34,617 bases of DNA from JADZEJ01 sp964426815. GTDB lineage: Bacteria > Patescibacteriota > Patescibacteriia > 2-12-FULL-60-25. Positions within the stretch are counted from its first letter, which is position 1. The number at the start of each line of letters is the position of its first letter. Shown piece after piece: positions 7,206 to 14,631 of the stretch. The stretch is taken from contig CAYRRZ010000008.1 of NCBI GenBank assembly GCA_964426815.1, positions 1 to 34,617 on the forward strand. Direction: 5' to 3'. The notes under the pieces were generated by a model that saw only the letters and a list, made by a program, of their open reading frames with translations, was not told the origin of the DNA and ran no database searches. Both the position numbers and the translations under genes were made by a program.

Positions 7206-8003
7206 ATGTCTTGTCGGATTGCTTTGGTTCAATTTCAGATTGCGCATCTTGATCGAGATCTGAATATCGAGCGAATAGAGAAGTTTATTCAACAAGCGGT
7301 AATGCAAAGCGCTCAGGTTATTGTGTTTCCGGAGGATTGTATGACTGGTTCGATTTTTGGTGATCTCAGTCGTTTGGATACGACGGGTGAAGCGCGTGAC
7401 CTCTTTCAAGAACTCGCAAAAAAATATCAGATCGACATCGTCACGGGTTCGGTAATGGAGGGGACGCCTGAGGGGAACTTCAATACGAGTTATTATGTCG
7501 ATGCACGGGGTTCGGTGCTCGGGATGTATTGCAAGAATCATTTGTATCCTTCTGAGCATCGATTTTTGCAGCCGGGGCATGAAGTGCCGGTATTTGAGAC
7601 GGCATATGGAAAAGCGGGGATGGTGATTTGTTGGGACATGTTGTTTCCAGAGATTTTTCAGCGTTTAAAGGCGCAGGGGGTGCAGCTTATCTATTGCCCG
7701 AGTTATTGGTATCGCGAAATAGCAGAATTGATGGCCGAGTTGAATCCGTTTTCAGAAGAGCAGCAGCTGGATGCTCTGTGCATTGTTCGAGCGATAGAGG
7801 CGAATGCTGTTCTGGTGTATGTAAATGCCGCAGGTGTTCAGACATATGCAGATGGGAGTAAAGATACCTTGATTGGGCATTCGCAGGTCGTAATGCCGGT
7901 TATAGGGCCTTTGCACAAGCTCGAACATCACGAGGAAGAATTGATTGTGCAGGAAGTAGACCTTGGGCATCTCGCGCGATCGGCAAAGATTTATCACGCG
8001 TAA
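7206..8003 (+). CDS. Nitrilase-superfamily carbon-nitrogen hydrolase
   Basis: 265 aa, the single-domain size of the C-N hydrolase family. The catalytic triad is visible as Glu43 (VFPEDCM), Lys110 (YCKNHLYP) and Cys142 (VICWDMLFPE), counted from ATG 7206. The family cleaves amides or nitriles through a Cys thiol; the EHRFLQPG and CPSYWY segments fit amidase-type members, but the substrate is unknown. It begins 8 nt after the ABC stop, so it is the third gene of that operon. A GTG at 7200 is an alternative start. The last codon abuts the convergent Cdd1 gene with no spacer and no terminator. Confidence 0.87.
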   Translation: MSCRIALVQFQIAHLDRDLNIERIEKFIQQAVMQSAQVIVFPEDCMTGSIFGDLSRLDTTGEARDLFQELAKKYQIDIVTGSVMEGTPEGNFNTSYYVDARGSVLGMYCKNHLYPSEHRFLQPGHEVPVFETAYGKAGMVICWDMLFPEIFQRLKAQGVQLIYCPSYWYREIAELMAELNPFSEEQQLDALCIVRAIEANAVLVYVNAAGVQTYADGSKDTLIGHSQVVMPVIGPLHKLEHHEEELIVQEVDLGHLARSAKIYHA

Positions 8004-8273
8004 TCAGTCTTTCCAATTCCACCAAAGGCATTTTTGCTTGGTGGGACGTGGCGTAGACATGAAATAGACGGCGCAACGGAAGGTGTAGAGAACGCAGCGG
8101 TCTTGGTGACTTTTCGTCAGGTGCTCTAACTGAAGATAGAGCTTTTCGGGATCCTTTCCGATGAGATCAGATGGTTGGTGTATTCCAAGAAGCCGCAAAT
8201 CACGTGCAAGGCTCGGCCCAATGCTGGGTATTTGTTCAAGTAGGTGAGCTTGAGCGGGGAGTTGTGCTTTCAT
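8004..8273 (-). CDS. Cdd1-like helix-hairpin-helix protein
   Basis: 89 aa. A helix-hairpin-helix segment is at about residues 15-31 (IPSIGPSLARDLRLLGI), followed by DLIGKDPEKLYLQL, and a C-terminal region with CVLYTFRCAVYFMS and KCLWWNWKD. This order and length match the pathogenicity-locus Cdd1 family, whose function is unknown; the HhH suggests nucleic-acid binding. A -10-like TACGAT (8280-8285) ends 6 nt before the ATG, with no SD. Its stop abuts the nitrilase stop, so the + strand operon transcript probably runs antisense through it. Confidence 0.8.
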   Translation of the reverse strand: MKAQLPAQAHLLEQIPSIGPSLARDLRLLGIHQPSDLIGKDPEKLYLQLEHLTKSHQDRCVLYTFRCAVYFMSTPRPTKQKCLWWNWKD

Positions 8274-8279
8274 GGATAT

Positions 8280-8285
8280 ATCGTA
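8280..8285 (-). promoter_or_regulatory. Possible -10 box of the Cdd1 gene
   Basis: TACGAT on the minus strand ends 6 nt before ATG 8273, the same geometry as other leaderless candidates here. No good -35 is visible. Confidence 0.3.
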
Positions 8286-8312
8286 GCATTGTCTTTCTTA
8301 TTAGAGATATAC

Positions 8313-8346
8313 AAAAAACCCCGGATTAACCGGGGTTTTTGTTTTT
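8313..8346. terminator. Bidirectional intrinsic terminator
   Basis: CCCCGG (8319-8324) pairs with CCGGGG (8330-8335), with A run 8313-8318 on the left and T-rich 8336-8346 on the right. It ends the surface-protein gene on the minus strand and would also stop + strand transcripts that read through the Cdd1 gene. Confidence 0.85.
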
Positions 8347-8357
8347 GTGCGATGGGC

Positions 8358-11300
8358 TTATGGAAGCTTGATGCCTCCGTATGCCATACCACGCATCGTA
8401 TCCCATTCAGTCGCATTGCTTGGAACCTTTCCAAAGATGCGGCGGAAGGAACGAATTGCAGCACGTTCGACATTCAAGTCGCGAACCTGGCTGCGAATAC
8501 CATAGCTCATGATGAGGATGGTCTTGTTGTCCTTTTCTTGAGAGCGATCAGCATCACGGCGATAGATCTTCTTGAAGAGAACTTCAGCTGCCTTTTCACG
8601 TTCTGGGTTTAATTTGCTTGGAGCTTTTGAGTTGGCGATACGAATCGCTTCTTGCCATTCACAATCTGTTTTTGGCACATGGCCGTAAATTGCGCGGAAG
8701 GAGTCGACCACACCAGCACGTTCACCGGCACCGAGGCGCAAGTTGGAGCGTGTGCCATAGGTGGTGAAGTTATTGATGGCTGATTTTTCGCCATCGGTTG
8801 CATCTGGAGGAGCGATACGGCTCACGAGACGCGTGAGGAACATCTGTTCGAGATTGGTATCGCGAGCGGTACCAAGGGCAGTAACGATGTCTTGTGTATT
8901 GATGACGATCAATCCAGCTTCAGCTTCTTCAAGGGTACAAGCGCCGGCTCCGGTGTTTACAAATTCGACACCGAGCACACGACCGATAGAGCTTAAACTT
9001 GGAGTGGATGGGCTAGAGAAGCCAGTTGCGCCACCGCCATTGGAAGCTGGGAGACCGCCTGCGCCACCGCCGGATGAACCACCTGAGCCGCCATTACCAC
9101 CGCCTTCGTTCCCACCACCATTGACGGTCATTGGGATGTCATCGTTCGTGACGACACAGGTGATCGTTTGGCCTGGGAGAATGGTGCCTGAACAGGTTTC
9201 GCTGAGGGTTGAGGTGTATTCTGCATCAGGATCTTCAGACACGCTGTAGGTACCTGACATGAGAGTCACGACGGTTCCTTGCTGCGAAGCACCGAATTCA
9301 GCTGGAGAAGCTCCGCTGCCGGTTACGCGAATGCGGAATTCAGCAGGGGTTTTCTTCTTCCCATTGTCGTTAATCAATTCTTTCTTAACGATTAAGGTTG
9401 CTGGGCCGGAGGTTGCAGTGTCGTCATTTGTGATGACGCAGCGCTTGGTTTCGCCAGGAGCAATGGTGCCTGAGCAGTCTTCGCTAAGGGACATGGAGTA
9501 TTCCTCGTCAGCAAATTCATCTGCAGAGTATTCACCAGCACCGAGAATAACGCTTACGCCTTCGCTATCACCTGGGAAGGTGAGTTCGCTTGGAGCTTCG
9601 CTAAATTTCGATTGCGAGGTTTCTTCTGATGGATATTGAAGCGTTGGGTTTTGGCCCGTGACGCGCATCATGAAGTCGTTCGAGTTCTTTTCACGACCAT
9701 TGTCATTCACCACCTGTTTCACGACCACGAGCGTACCAGTGGTCTGAACAAATGGAGGCTGCACATAGGTATTGGTGAGTGTACAGGCATAGCTCTTTCC
9801 AGCTTCGAGAGCCATGTTTCCTGGTGGAAGACCGGTTTCGGTTTCTGGATCGATGGTACCGGCACAGTCGCCGCTAAAGCTTGCGGTATAGTTCCATTCT
9901 TCTGGGTTTACTTCAGATACTAAATAGGTGCCTGGAGCAACATCCATCGCTTCACCAGAGGTGATAGAAACGGGTTCATTTTCGCCATTGCTTAAAGAGA
10001 GAGGAAAGTCAGAAACTTCTTTTTGACCACCATCTTCATTATTGACGATCTTGGTCACGGTAACATTGGCGTATTGGTAGGTGTTGGTGACAACACATTC
10101 CTTTTGGTCACCTGATTCGATGGTGACATTCTTACAGTTTTCGCCATAGCTGACGGTGTAAGATGCATCTTCTTCATCTGGTGTTTCGCTTACATTGTAG
10201 GTGCCGACAGGGACCACGGTTGAGGTTCCTTCTTCATTGCCAGGAAAAGAGGTGATGTGGTCTGGGCTGGTGGTATCGATGTTTAATTCGAAGTCAGCTG
10301 CCGTTTCTGGACCACCGATCACGACTTTTTTGACCGTTAAAGTTCCGGTTGGAGGAGGTTCAACTGGTTTTTTGGTATTGGTGACAACACAGGTGCGCTT
10401 GCCATTGAGCGGCATGCGGCCAAAGCAGCCAGAGGAATATGTGGTGTCAAAAGCGCTGTCAGGATTGGTTTCGGTGACGCTGTAGCGACCACGATTCAAT
10501 GTGACGACTTCACCTGCTTCATTACCGGTTACCGTCACTTCTTCGCCAAAGCGAGGGGTGACCTTGAGGGTAAAGTCTGAAGCGGCTTTGTCACCTTCGG
10601 TGGTACCAGCAACGTGTTTGACGACCGTTAATTCACCAGGAATATCATCATTGGTGATGGTACAGGTTTTGGTTTCGCCAAGGCCAACAGTGCCAGAACA
10701 TTCTTCGGAGAATGATTTGGCATAGCGAGGGTAATTTTGTTCTTTGACTTCAAAGGTTCCTGGAACAACTTTTTGTTCGATACCAGCTTCATCGCCAGTT
10801 AAGTTGAACCAAGGAGTTTTGGCATTGTTGTTCAAAACACGGGCTTTAAAGCTAGATGCTTTGCGCGCGCCCTGATTGTCATTGACAACGACTTTCTTGA
10901 TAATGACTTTTGAAGCCATGTCATTCGCTGTGAGGTGACAGGTACGCGATTCACCGTTTACGACTGGAAGTAATTGTGGACAGTCGGTGATGTCATAGCT
11001 ATAGCCAGCTGGACCACTGATATAGATTGGCCAAGGCTGAGCATAAATGGCGACTGGCACGTCATTTGGCATTGGGGTGCTGTCGAGCAACATGCTGAAA
11101 TCATTGACCGTTGCTGAGCCACCGTCATCATTGGTTACATCCAAATGAAAGGTGATCATGCCTGGCTTGTCCGAATTGGTGAGGGTACATACGGCGTCTT
11201 GGCCATAGCCAAGTGTAATGGTGCCGGTTGAGCTACAGTCGCCACTAAAGGTGCCTTCATAGGCAGAATCAGTGAGTTCGCTGACGCTGTATACACCTGG

Positions 11301-12152
11301 AAGATAGGTGTTCTTTGCGCCATTGGTGACCGATTGGTTGTTGACCTGCAAGCTAAAGTCACCAGCTGCTTTTGCTCCGCCAACCGTGTTGTTCACGACT
11401 TTGTTGACGGTGATAGAGCTTGGACGAGCGGTGTAATGCAAAATACAGGTTTTCACATCGCCTGGAGCAAGGGTGATATTACCTGCAAAGTCACAGTCGC
11501 CTTCGATGATGCGATCAAAGCCAGCTGGTTCGATGGCGAAAACGCTATGCATGGATGGAGCATAGGTGTAGTAGACACCATTCAAAACCGATGATCCGCC
11601 TACAAAGAGAGGGATGCTGTTTGGATCATAGAGATCACCACCGTTTTGTGGGTCAATTTGAACCACGATGCGATACTGTGGATCTGGAAGTGGTGCTGGA
11701 TTACAGTTTTTGGCTGGATCCGTGATATTTGCCACGGCAGAAATTGGGCCGCCATTCAAAATACCTGGGGTATTCAAGCGCCAGGTGAGGTTGCTGCCGT
11801 CAAAATTTACGGTGAAATTGCCCGTCGTATTCGCACCGAATAAGGTTGTTTGGCCATGCGAGTTACCGCTCAAACCACCACCGGTCACGCGATTAAAGGC
11901 ATTGCTGACTAAAATCAAGACAGGAAAGTTGTTTGGATTTGTCCAAGCAAATTTTGCTGAGTATTGATTGCCTACGGCCTCCCAGCAGACGAAACTTGGG
12001 GTGATGGCCTGGATAAGTGGGGCTGGTGCTGCTTGAACTGCATTGACGCCGAAAGGAAAAACAGGGCTCAAAATAAGCCCTGTTGTAACCAGTCCGACGC
12101 CGATGTTGCGCACATGCTTCTTGAGAACGTTCAACATGGGGGTCGTCTTCAT
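8358..12152 (-). CDS. Secreted giant surface protein with nine prealbumin-like repeats
   Basis: 1264 aa. Signal peptide residues 1-41 (hydrophobic 17-35, VNAVQA end). A unique N-terminal domain (42-160) is followed by nine tandem beta-rich repeats of about 85-115 aa (about 160-1008). They share the pattern TVxKxVxNDxG, DFxLxV, PGTYxVSE, a Cys, then CxxTND. Each repeat carries a Cys pair: 220/236, 306/322, 391/405, 485/497, 576/588, 673/686, 763/790, 893/905, 987/999. This resembles prealbumin/SpaA-like stalk domains. A Gly/Ser linker (1010-1055) leads to a helical end with three related motifs near 1147, 1188 and 1230 (SFRAIYG, LFKKIYR, SFRRIFG). No LPXTG or C-terminal membrane anchor. Likely a cell-surface stalk or adhesin. 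Promoter at 12173-12201; terminator 8313-8346. Confidence 0.88.
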   Translation of the reverse strand: MKTTPMLNVLKKHVRNIGVGLVTTGLILSPVFPFGVNAVQAAPAPLIQAITPSFVCWEAVGNQYSAKFAWTNPNNFPVLILVSNAFNRVTGGGLSGNSHGQTTLFGANTTGNFTVNFDGSNLTWRLNTPGILNGGPISAVANITDPAKNCNPAPLPDPQYRIVVQIDPQNGGDLYDPNSIPLFVGGSSVLNGVYYTYAPSMHSVFAIEPAGFDRIIEGDCDFAGNITLAPGDVKTCILHYTARPSSITVNKVVNNTVGGAKAAGDFSLQVNNQSVTNGAKNTYLPGVYSVSELTDSAYEGTFSGDCSSTGTITLGYGQDAVCTLTNSDKPGMITFHLDVTNDDGGSATVNDFSMLLDSTPMPNDVPVAIYAQPWPIYISGPAGYSYDITDCPQLLPVVNGESRTCHLTANDMASKVIIKKVVVNDNQGARKASSFKARVLNNNAKTPWFNLTGDEAGIEQKVVPGTFEVKEQNYPRYAKSFSEECSGTVGLGETKTCTITNDDIPGELTVVKHVAGTTEGDKAASDFTLKVTPRFGEEVTVTGNEAGEVVTLNRGRYSVTETNPDSAFDTTYSSGCFGRMPLNGKRTCVVTNTKKPVEPPPTGTLTVKKVVIGGPETAADFELNIDTTSPDHITSFPGNEEGTSTVVPVGTYNVSETPDEEDASYTVSYGENCKNVTIESGDQKECVVTNTYQYANVTVTKIVNNEDGGQKEVSDFPLSLSNGENEPVSITSGEAMDVAPGTYLVSEVNPEEWNYTASFSGDCAGTIDPETETGLPPGNMALEAGKSYACTLTNTYVQPPFVQTTGTLVVVKQVVNDNGREKNSNDFMMRVTGQNPTLQYPSEETSQSKFSEAPSELTFPGDSEGVSVILGAGEYSADEFADEEYSMSLSEDCSGTIAPGETKRCVITNDDTATSGPATLIVKKELINDNGKKKTPAEFRIRVTGSGASPAEFGASQQGTVVTLMSGTYSVSEDPDAEYTSTLSETCSGTILPGQTITCVVTNDDIPMTVNGGGNEGGGNGGSGGSSGGGAGGLPASNGGGATGFSSPSTPSLSSIGRVLGVEFVNTGAGACTLEEAEAGLIVINTQDIVTALGTARDTNLEQMFLTRLVSRIAPPDATDGEKSAINNFTTYGTRSNLRLGAGERAGVVDSFRAIYGHVPKTDCEWQEAIRIANSKAPSKLNPEREKAAEVLFKKIYRRDADRSQEKDNKTILIMSYGIRSQVRDLNVERAAIRSFRRIFGKVPSNATEWDTMRGMAYGGIKLP

Positions 12153-12172
12153 AAATAGTTAATAATGCGCGA

Positions 12173-12201
12173 AGTATACGCGTTTTGTGACAGTGTGTCT
12201 C
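12173..12201 (-). promoter_or_regulatory. Promoter of the giant surface protein gene
   Basis: Minus strand: GAGACA (12196-12201), 17 bp, TATACT (12173-12178). Predicted leader about 14 nt, AT-rich, without SD. A separate TTGACA at 12208-12213 has no -10 at the right distance. Confidence 0.45.
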
Positions 12202-12215
12202 TGTTTTTGTCAAGA

Positions 12216-13391
12216 CTAGACGACGAACAGGATCGCCGCAAAAATTAGGACACCAAGAGTGTGACCTGCGACGCTTAGATGTCGAATGCGAGAGCTGCGT
12301 ACACTTAAGCCGAATAAAAATGTTCCGCCGATGAAGATGATGAAATAGAGATAGCTCCGATGAATTCCGTCTTGTACATCGCCAACAGCAAAACCGAGAA
12401 CTTTGGCCTCGCTATTTGGTTTTTGAAAAATATAAACATCGCTTACATTTGCTTTTGGTGAAACGATGGCGAGGGTTACTTGTTCAACATTCCCTGTTGT
12501 ATTGCGGACAATCGCTTGAACAGGTTCACCGCTTGGGGGAAGTGTATTTGGATCAAGTGTTACATCTCCGACAAATTCGGTGCTGGTTGGTGTTTCTTGT
12601 TTTAGACTGGTTTGATTTTGACCGATGGCAATGCTTACATGGGCCGTTTGTGGCGCGGTGACGCGTACGGCATATCCGGTTGGAGTGCGTTTTAATTGGG
12701 CTTTTTCGGTTATATCATTGGTTGCGGCAAAAAGTGTTTTTGCTTCACTTGGTTTTTTTTCAGGCGCACTTGGCTTGATGGGTTCGGTTGCCGCATTTGA
12801 CGGAATCTCGATTTGATCAATTTTTTTTCCAAAAAATTGAACGACAAATTGAGTCGGTTCTCCTTCGAAGTCTCCATTGGCAATACCGACCCCGATTTCG
12901 TCATAGCGTGGGTTCACGATATTGGCGCGGTGCGATGGACTTAGCATCCAGCCGCTATTTACTTCTTCGGCCGTTAAAAAATGCACGGCTAGATTTTCGC
13001 CGGCATACAGGGCTTGATAGCCTTGACCCTTGATGAGATCAAGTGCGGTTTGTCCATTTGGAGAACGATGTGCAAAATATTGTTTTTGCAACATGTCAGC
13101 TGCTTTGATTTGAGCCGCTTGATTCAATAAGCCATTTGCCGTGAGTAGGGGAAGATGAAGCGCTTCACGTGTGGCATTGGTTAAGGAAATAATATTGCCC
13201 GTCGTGATGGAGCTTGAAAAAACACTCGCGCTGGGGAATGTGGTGGTAATCAAGATGGCAAGCACCTTGAGGAGCACGAAAATAGCGCTATACCCAGCCA
13301 AGACATGGTGCCGCAGGACATGCGGGTGATGACCATTGCCTGGATGGGGGATGAAATGGTCTTTGAGATGACCAAGAACCCTCTCTCTCAT
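12216..13391 (-). CDS. CAP (SCP/PR1) domain membrane protein
   Basis: 391 aa. A His-rich cytoplasmic N-terminus (HPGNGHHPHVLRHH) is followed by a membrane helix at about 32-55. The CAP domain spans about 65-190: NATREALHLPLL, the AAQIKAADM helix, His108 in YFAHRSPNG, Glu132 in AGENLA, His154 in PSHRANI, and FVVQFFG at the end. Two membrane helices close the protein (about 345-391). CAP domains are extracellular; bacterial ones are common in envelope proteins but the activity is seldom known. A middle beta-rich segment (about 230-335) is probably also outside. The TTG at 13427 is rejected as start because it is the -35 box of a promoter whose -10 ends 6 nt before ATG 13391. Confidence 0.85.
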   Translation of the reverse strand: MRERVLGHLKDHFIPHPGNGHHPHVLRHHVLAGYSAIFVLLKVLAILITTTFPSASVFSSSITTGNIISLTNATREALHLPLLTANGLLNQAAQIKAADMLQKQYFAHRSPNGQTALDLIKGQGYQALYAGENLAVHFLTAEEVNSGWMLSPSHRANIVNPRYDEIGVGIANGDFEGEPTQFVVQFFGKKIDQIEIPSNAATEPIKPSAPEKKPSEAKTLFAATNDITEKAQLKRTPTGYAVRVTAPQTAHVSIAIGQNQTSLKQETPTSTEFVGDVTLDPNTLPPSGEPVQAIVRNTTGNVEQVTLAIVSPKANVSDVYIFQKPNSEAKVLGFAVGDVQDGIHRSYLYFIIFIGGTFLFGLSVRSSRIRHLSVAGHTLGVLIFAAILFVV

Positions 13392-13397
13392 GCCTAT

Positions 13398-13427
13398 AGG
13401 ATAGTCTTTTTCGTTTGGAGCGTCCAA
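13398..13427 (-). promoter_or_regulatory. Leaderless-type promoter of the CAP gene
   Basis: Minus strand: TTGGAC (13422-13427), 18 bp, TATCCT (13398-13403), then 6 nt to ATG 13391. The predicted RNA start coincides with the start codon. Confidence 0.5.
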
Positions 13428-13459
13428 TCAAAAAAGCTCCGGAAGAGTAAAGTTTTCCC

Positions 13460-13488
13460 TTGACAATATTGACAAAGTACCGTATCTT
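13460..13488 (+). promoter_or_regulatory. Strong promoter of the 355-aa hypothetical gene
   Basis: TTGACA (13460-13465), 17 bp, TATCTT (13483-13488). It gives a leader of about 70 nt that ends in a GCAGGAGA SD (13546-13553). Confidence 0.65.
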
Positions 13489-13563
13489 CTAGCGCAGGTC
13501 TTTCATAGCTCAACAGAGCAAAAAAACAGTAGTAACCTCTCATCGCAGGAGATTGTTTTCCTC

Positions 13564-14631
13564 ATGATGCAAACCGTCGTCGTAAAAGGAAGTCGTCTGA
13601 TGACCAACGTTCCAAGCATCGAAACGCGTGCTCGCGAGATCGCGAGTATTACGGACAAGGCCCGCTTCGCGGAGCTTGTCGATGAGCTTATCGGGGAGGT
13701 GGCTGAAAAGCCGCGCCACCTCGAGCGAGTTCTCACTTTCATCCCGCCTCGGCGCTTGATCGACGCCATCGTCTTTTTCGGGGAAAAGGACAATAGCTTG
13801 GTGTTCGCTCTTCCGCCGGAGCTGACCATGGCCGCTATTTTGCAGGCCATTTTGGTTCTGAATGCTCCGGAGGATGTTTTTCAGCCGATCGATGGCGAAA
13901 GTGAGGACGACGTTCTCGACGTGAGTCCGCCAGTGGGTATCGATCGTCGTGAGCGTTCGCTGAGTGTCGTGACCAAGCAGGCACGTGAAGCCGCGAACGA
14001 AACACGTCGCGATATTTATGAGCTTGGGGAAGAGATGCTCGAGGAAGGCTCGGGCAATACGCAAGAGCGACTCGCGGGTCGGGGTGGTGAAGACACCATC
14101 TCTCTCGATGATGCTTCGGAGCTTCGGGATGAAGCACGGTATCAGTATACGCGGAACGACGTCTTGTTTGACGATGTTCCGGAGCTTCGGGATGAAACCC
14201 CGCGTCGCATGAGTTCGCTGGCTGATCAGATTCTGGATTTTAGGCCGGTTCTGACTTGGTGGAGCTTGCTCAAGCATCGTGCCGATGCCGAGGCGATTCT
14301 CAAGCAGCAAGTCTTCTCTAAGGGCGTCGCGGTACAGCGCTTGACTCTGAGGGATTTGCTTCTGATCGCGATCTGGCAGGAGGAGTCGTTTCCTGAAGAT
14401 GTCGATGATGTGCCAGACGCCCAATTTGAAGCGCATGGTCTCGGTCTAGACGGTGATATCGATAAGCTTCGTCATCGTTTGTTCCCGGCGATTATTAGCG
14501 CTTCGAATCTTCGGCAGAAGCATCTCGAGGCTGTACGCGACGAGGCTTTTGAAGCTCTTGGTGCTCTGTTACCCGCTTTCTCGGCCCCCGGCTTTTCATG
14601 CTGGGGGTTTTTTCGTAGGATAGAGGGATGA
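13564..14631 (+). CDS. Hypothetical acidic protein, 355 aa, reading through its own terminator
   Basis: Unrecognised family. Soluble, no signal peptide. An N-terminal helical domain (about 15-110, with FIPPRRLIDAIVFFGEKDNS) is followed by an acidic, low-complexity middle (115-215) containing a duplicated segment (DASELRDEA and DVPELRDET, encoded by near-identical DNA), then a second helical domain (220-340). ATG 13564 has an AGGAG SD with a rather long spacing; ATG 13567 is an alternative. Codons favour C/G endings, unlike recG. The frame crosses the terminator at 14585-14613 (SAPGFSCWGFF tail) and stops at 14629-14631, overlapping recG by ATGA. All three frames are open across the hairpin. 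Confidence 0.75.
   Translation: MMQTVVVKGSRLMTNVPSIETRAREIASITDKARFAELVDELIGEVAEKPRHLERVLTFIPPRRLIDAIVFFGEKDNSLVFALPPELTMAAILQAILVLNAPEDVFQPIDGESEDDVLDVSPPVGIDRRERSLSVVTKQAREAANETRRDIYELGEEMLEEGSGNTQERLAGRGGEDTISLDDASELRDEARYQYTRNDVLFDDVPELRDETPRRMSSLADQILDFRPVLTWWSLLKHRADAEAILKQQVFSKGVAVQRLTLRDLLLIAIWQEESFPEDVDDVPDAQFEAHGLGLDGDIDKLRHRLFPAIISASNLRQKHLEAVRDEAFEALGALLPAFSAPGFSCWGFFRRIEG
14585..14613 (+). terminator. Intrinsic terminator inside the 3' end of the 355-aa gene
   Basis: CCCCCGGC (14585-14592) pairs with GCTGGGGG (14600-14607; one G-U pair), loop TTTTCAT, T tract 14608-14613. The stop codon of the gene is 16 nt further on, and recG starts 15 nt after the T tract. Confidence 0.8.

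Noticed and set aside
8761..11967. Several + strand ORFs inside the giant surface-protein gene
   Set aside because: They are shadows of a strongly supported repeat protein on the minus strand; their Pro/Ser/Val-rich repeats mirror its codons.
12208..12213. TTGACA upstream of the surface-protein gene as its -35
   Set aside because: No -10 at 16-18 bp; the TATACT box pairs better with GAGACA at 12196-12201.
13392..13427. TTG start at 13427 for the CAP protein
   Set aside because: That TTG is the -35 box of the promoter; the ATG at 13391 is 6 nt after the -10.
13540..14436. Minus-strand ORF of 298 codons opposite the 355-aa gene
   Set aside because: The + strand frame has the promoter, SD and longer span; the minus ORF begins and ends without signals.
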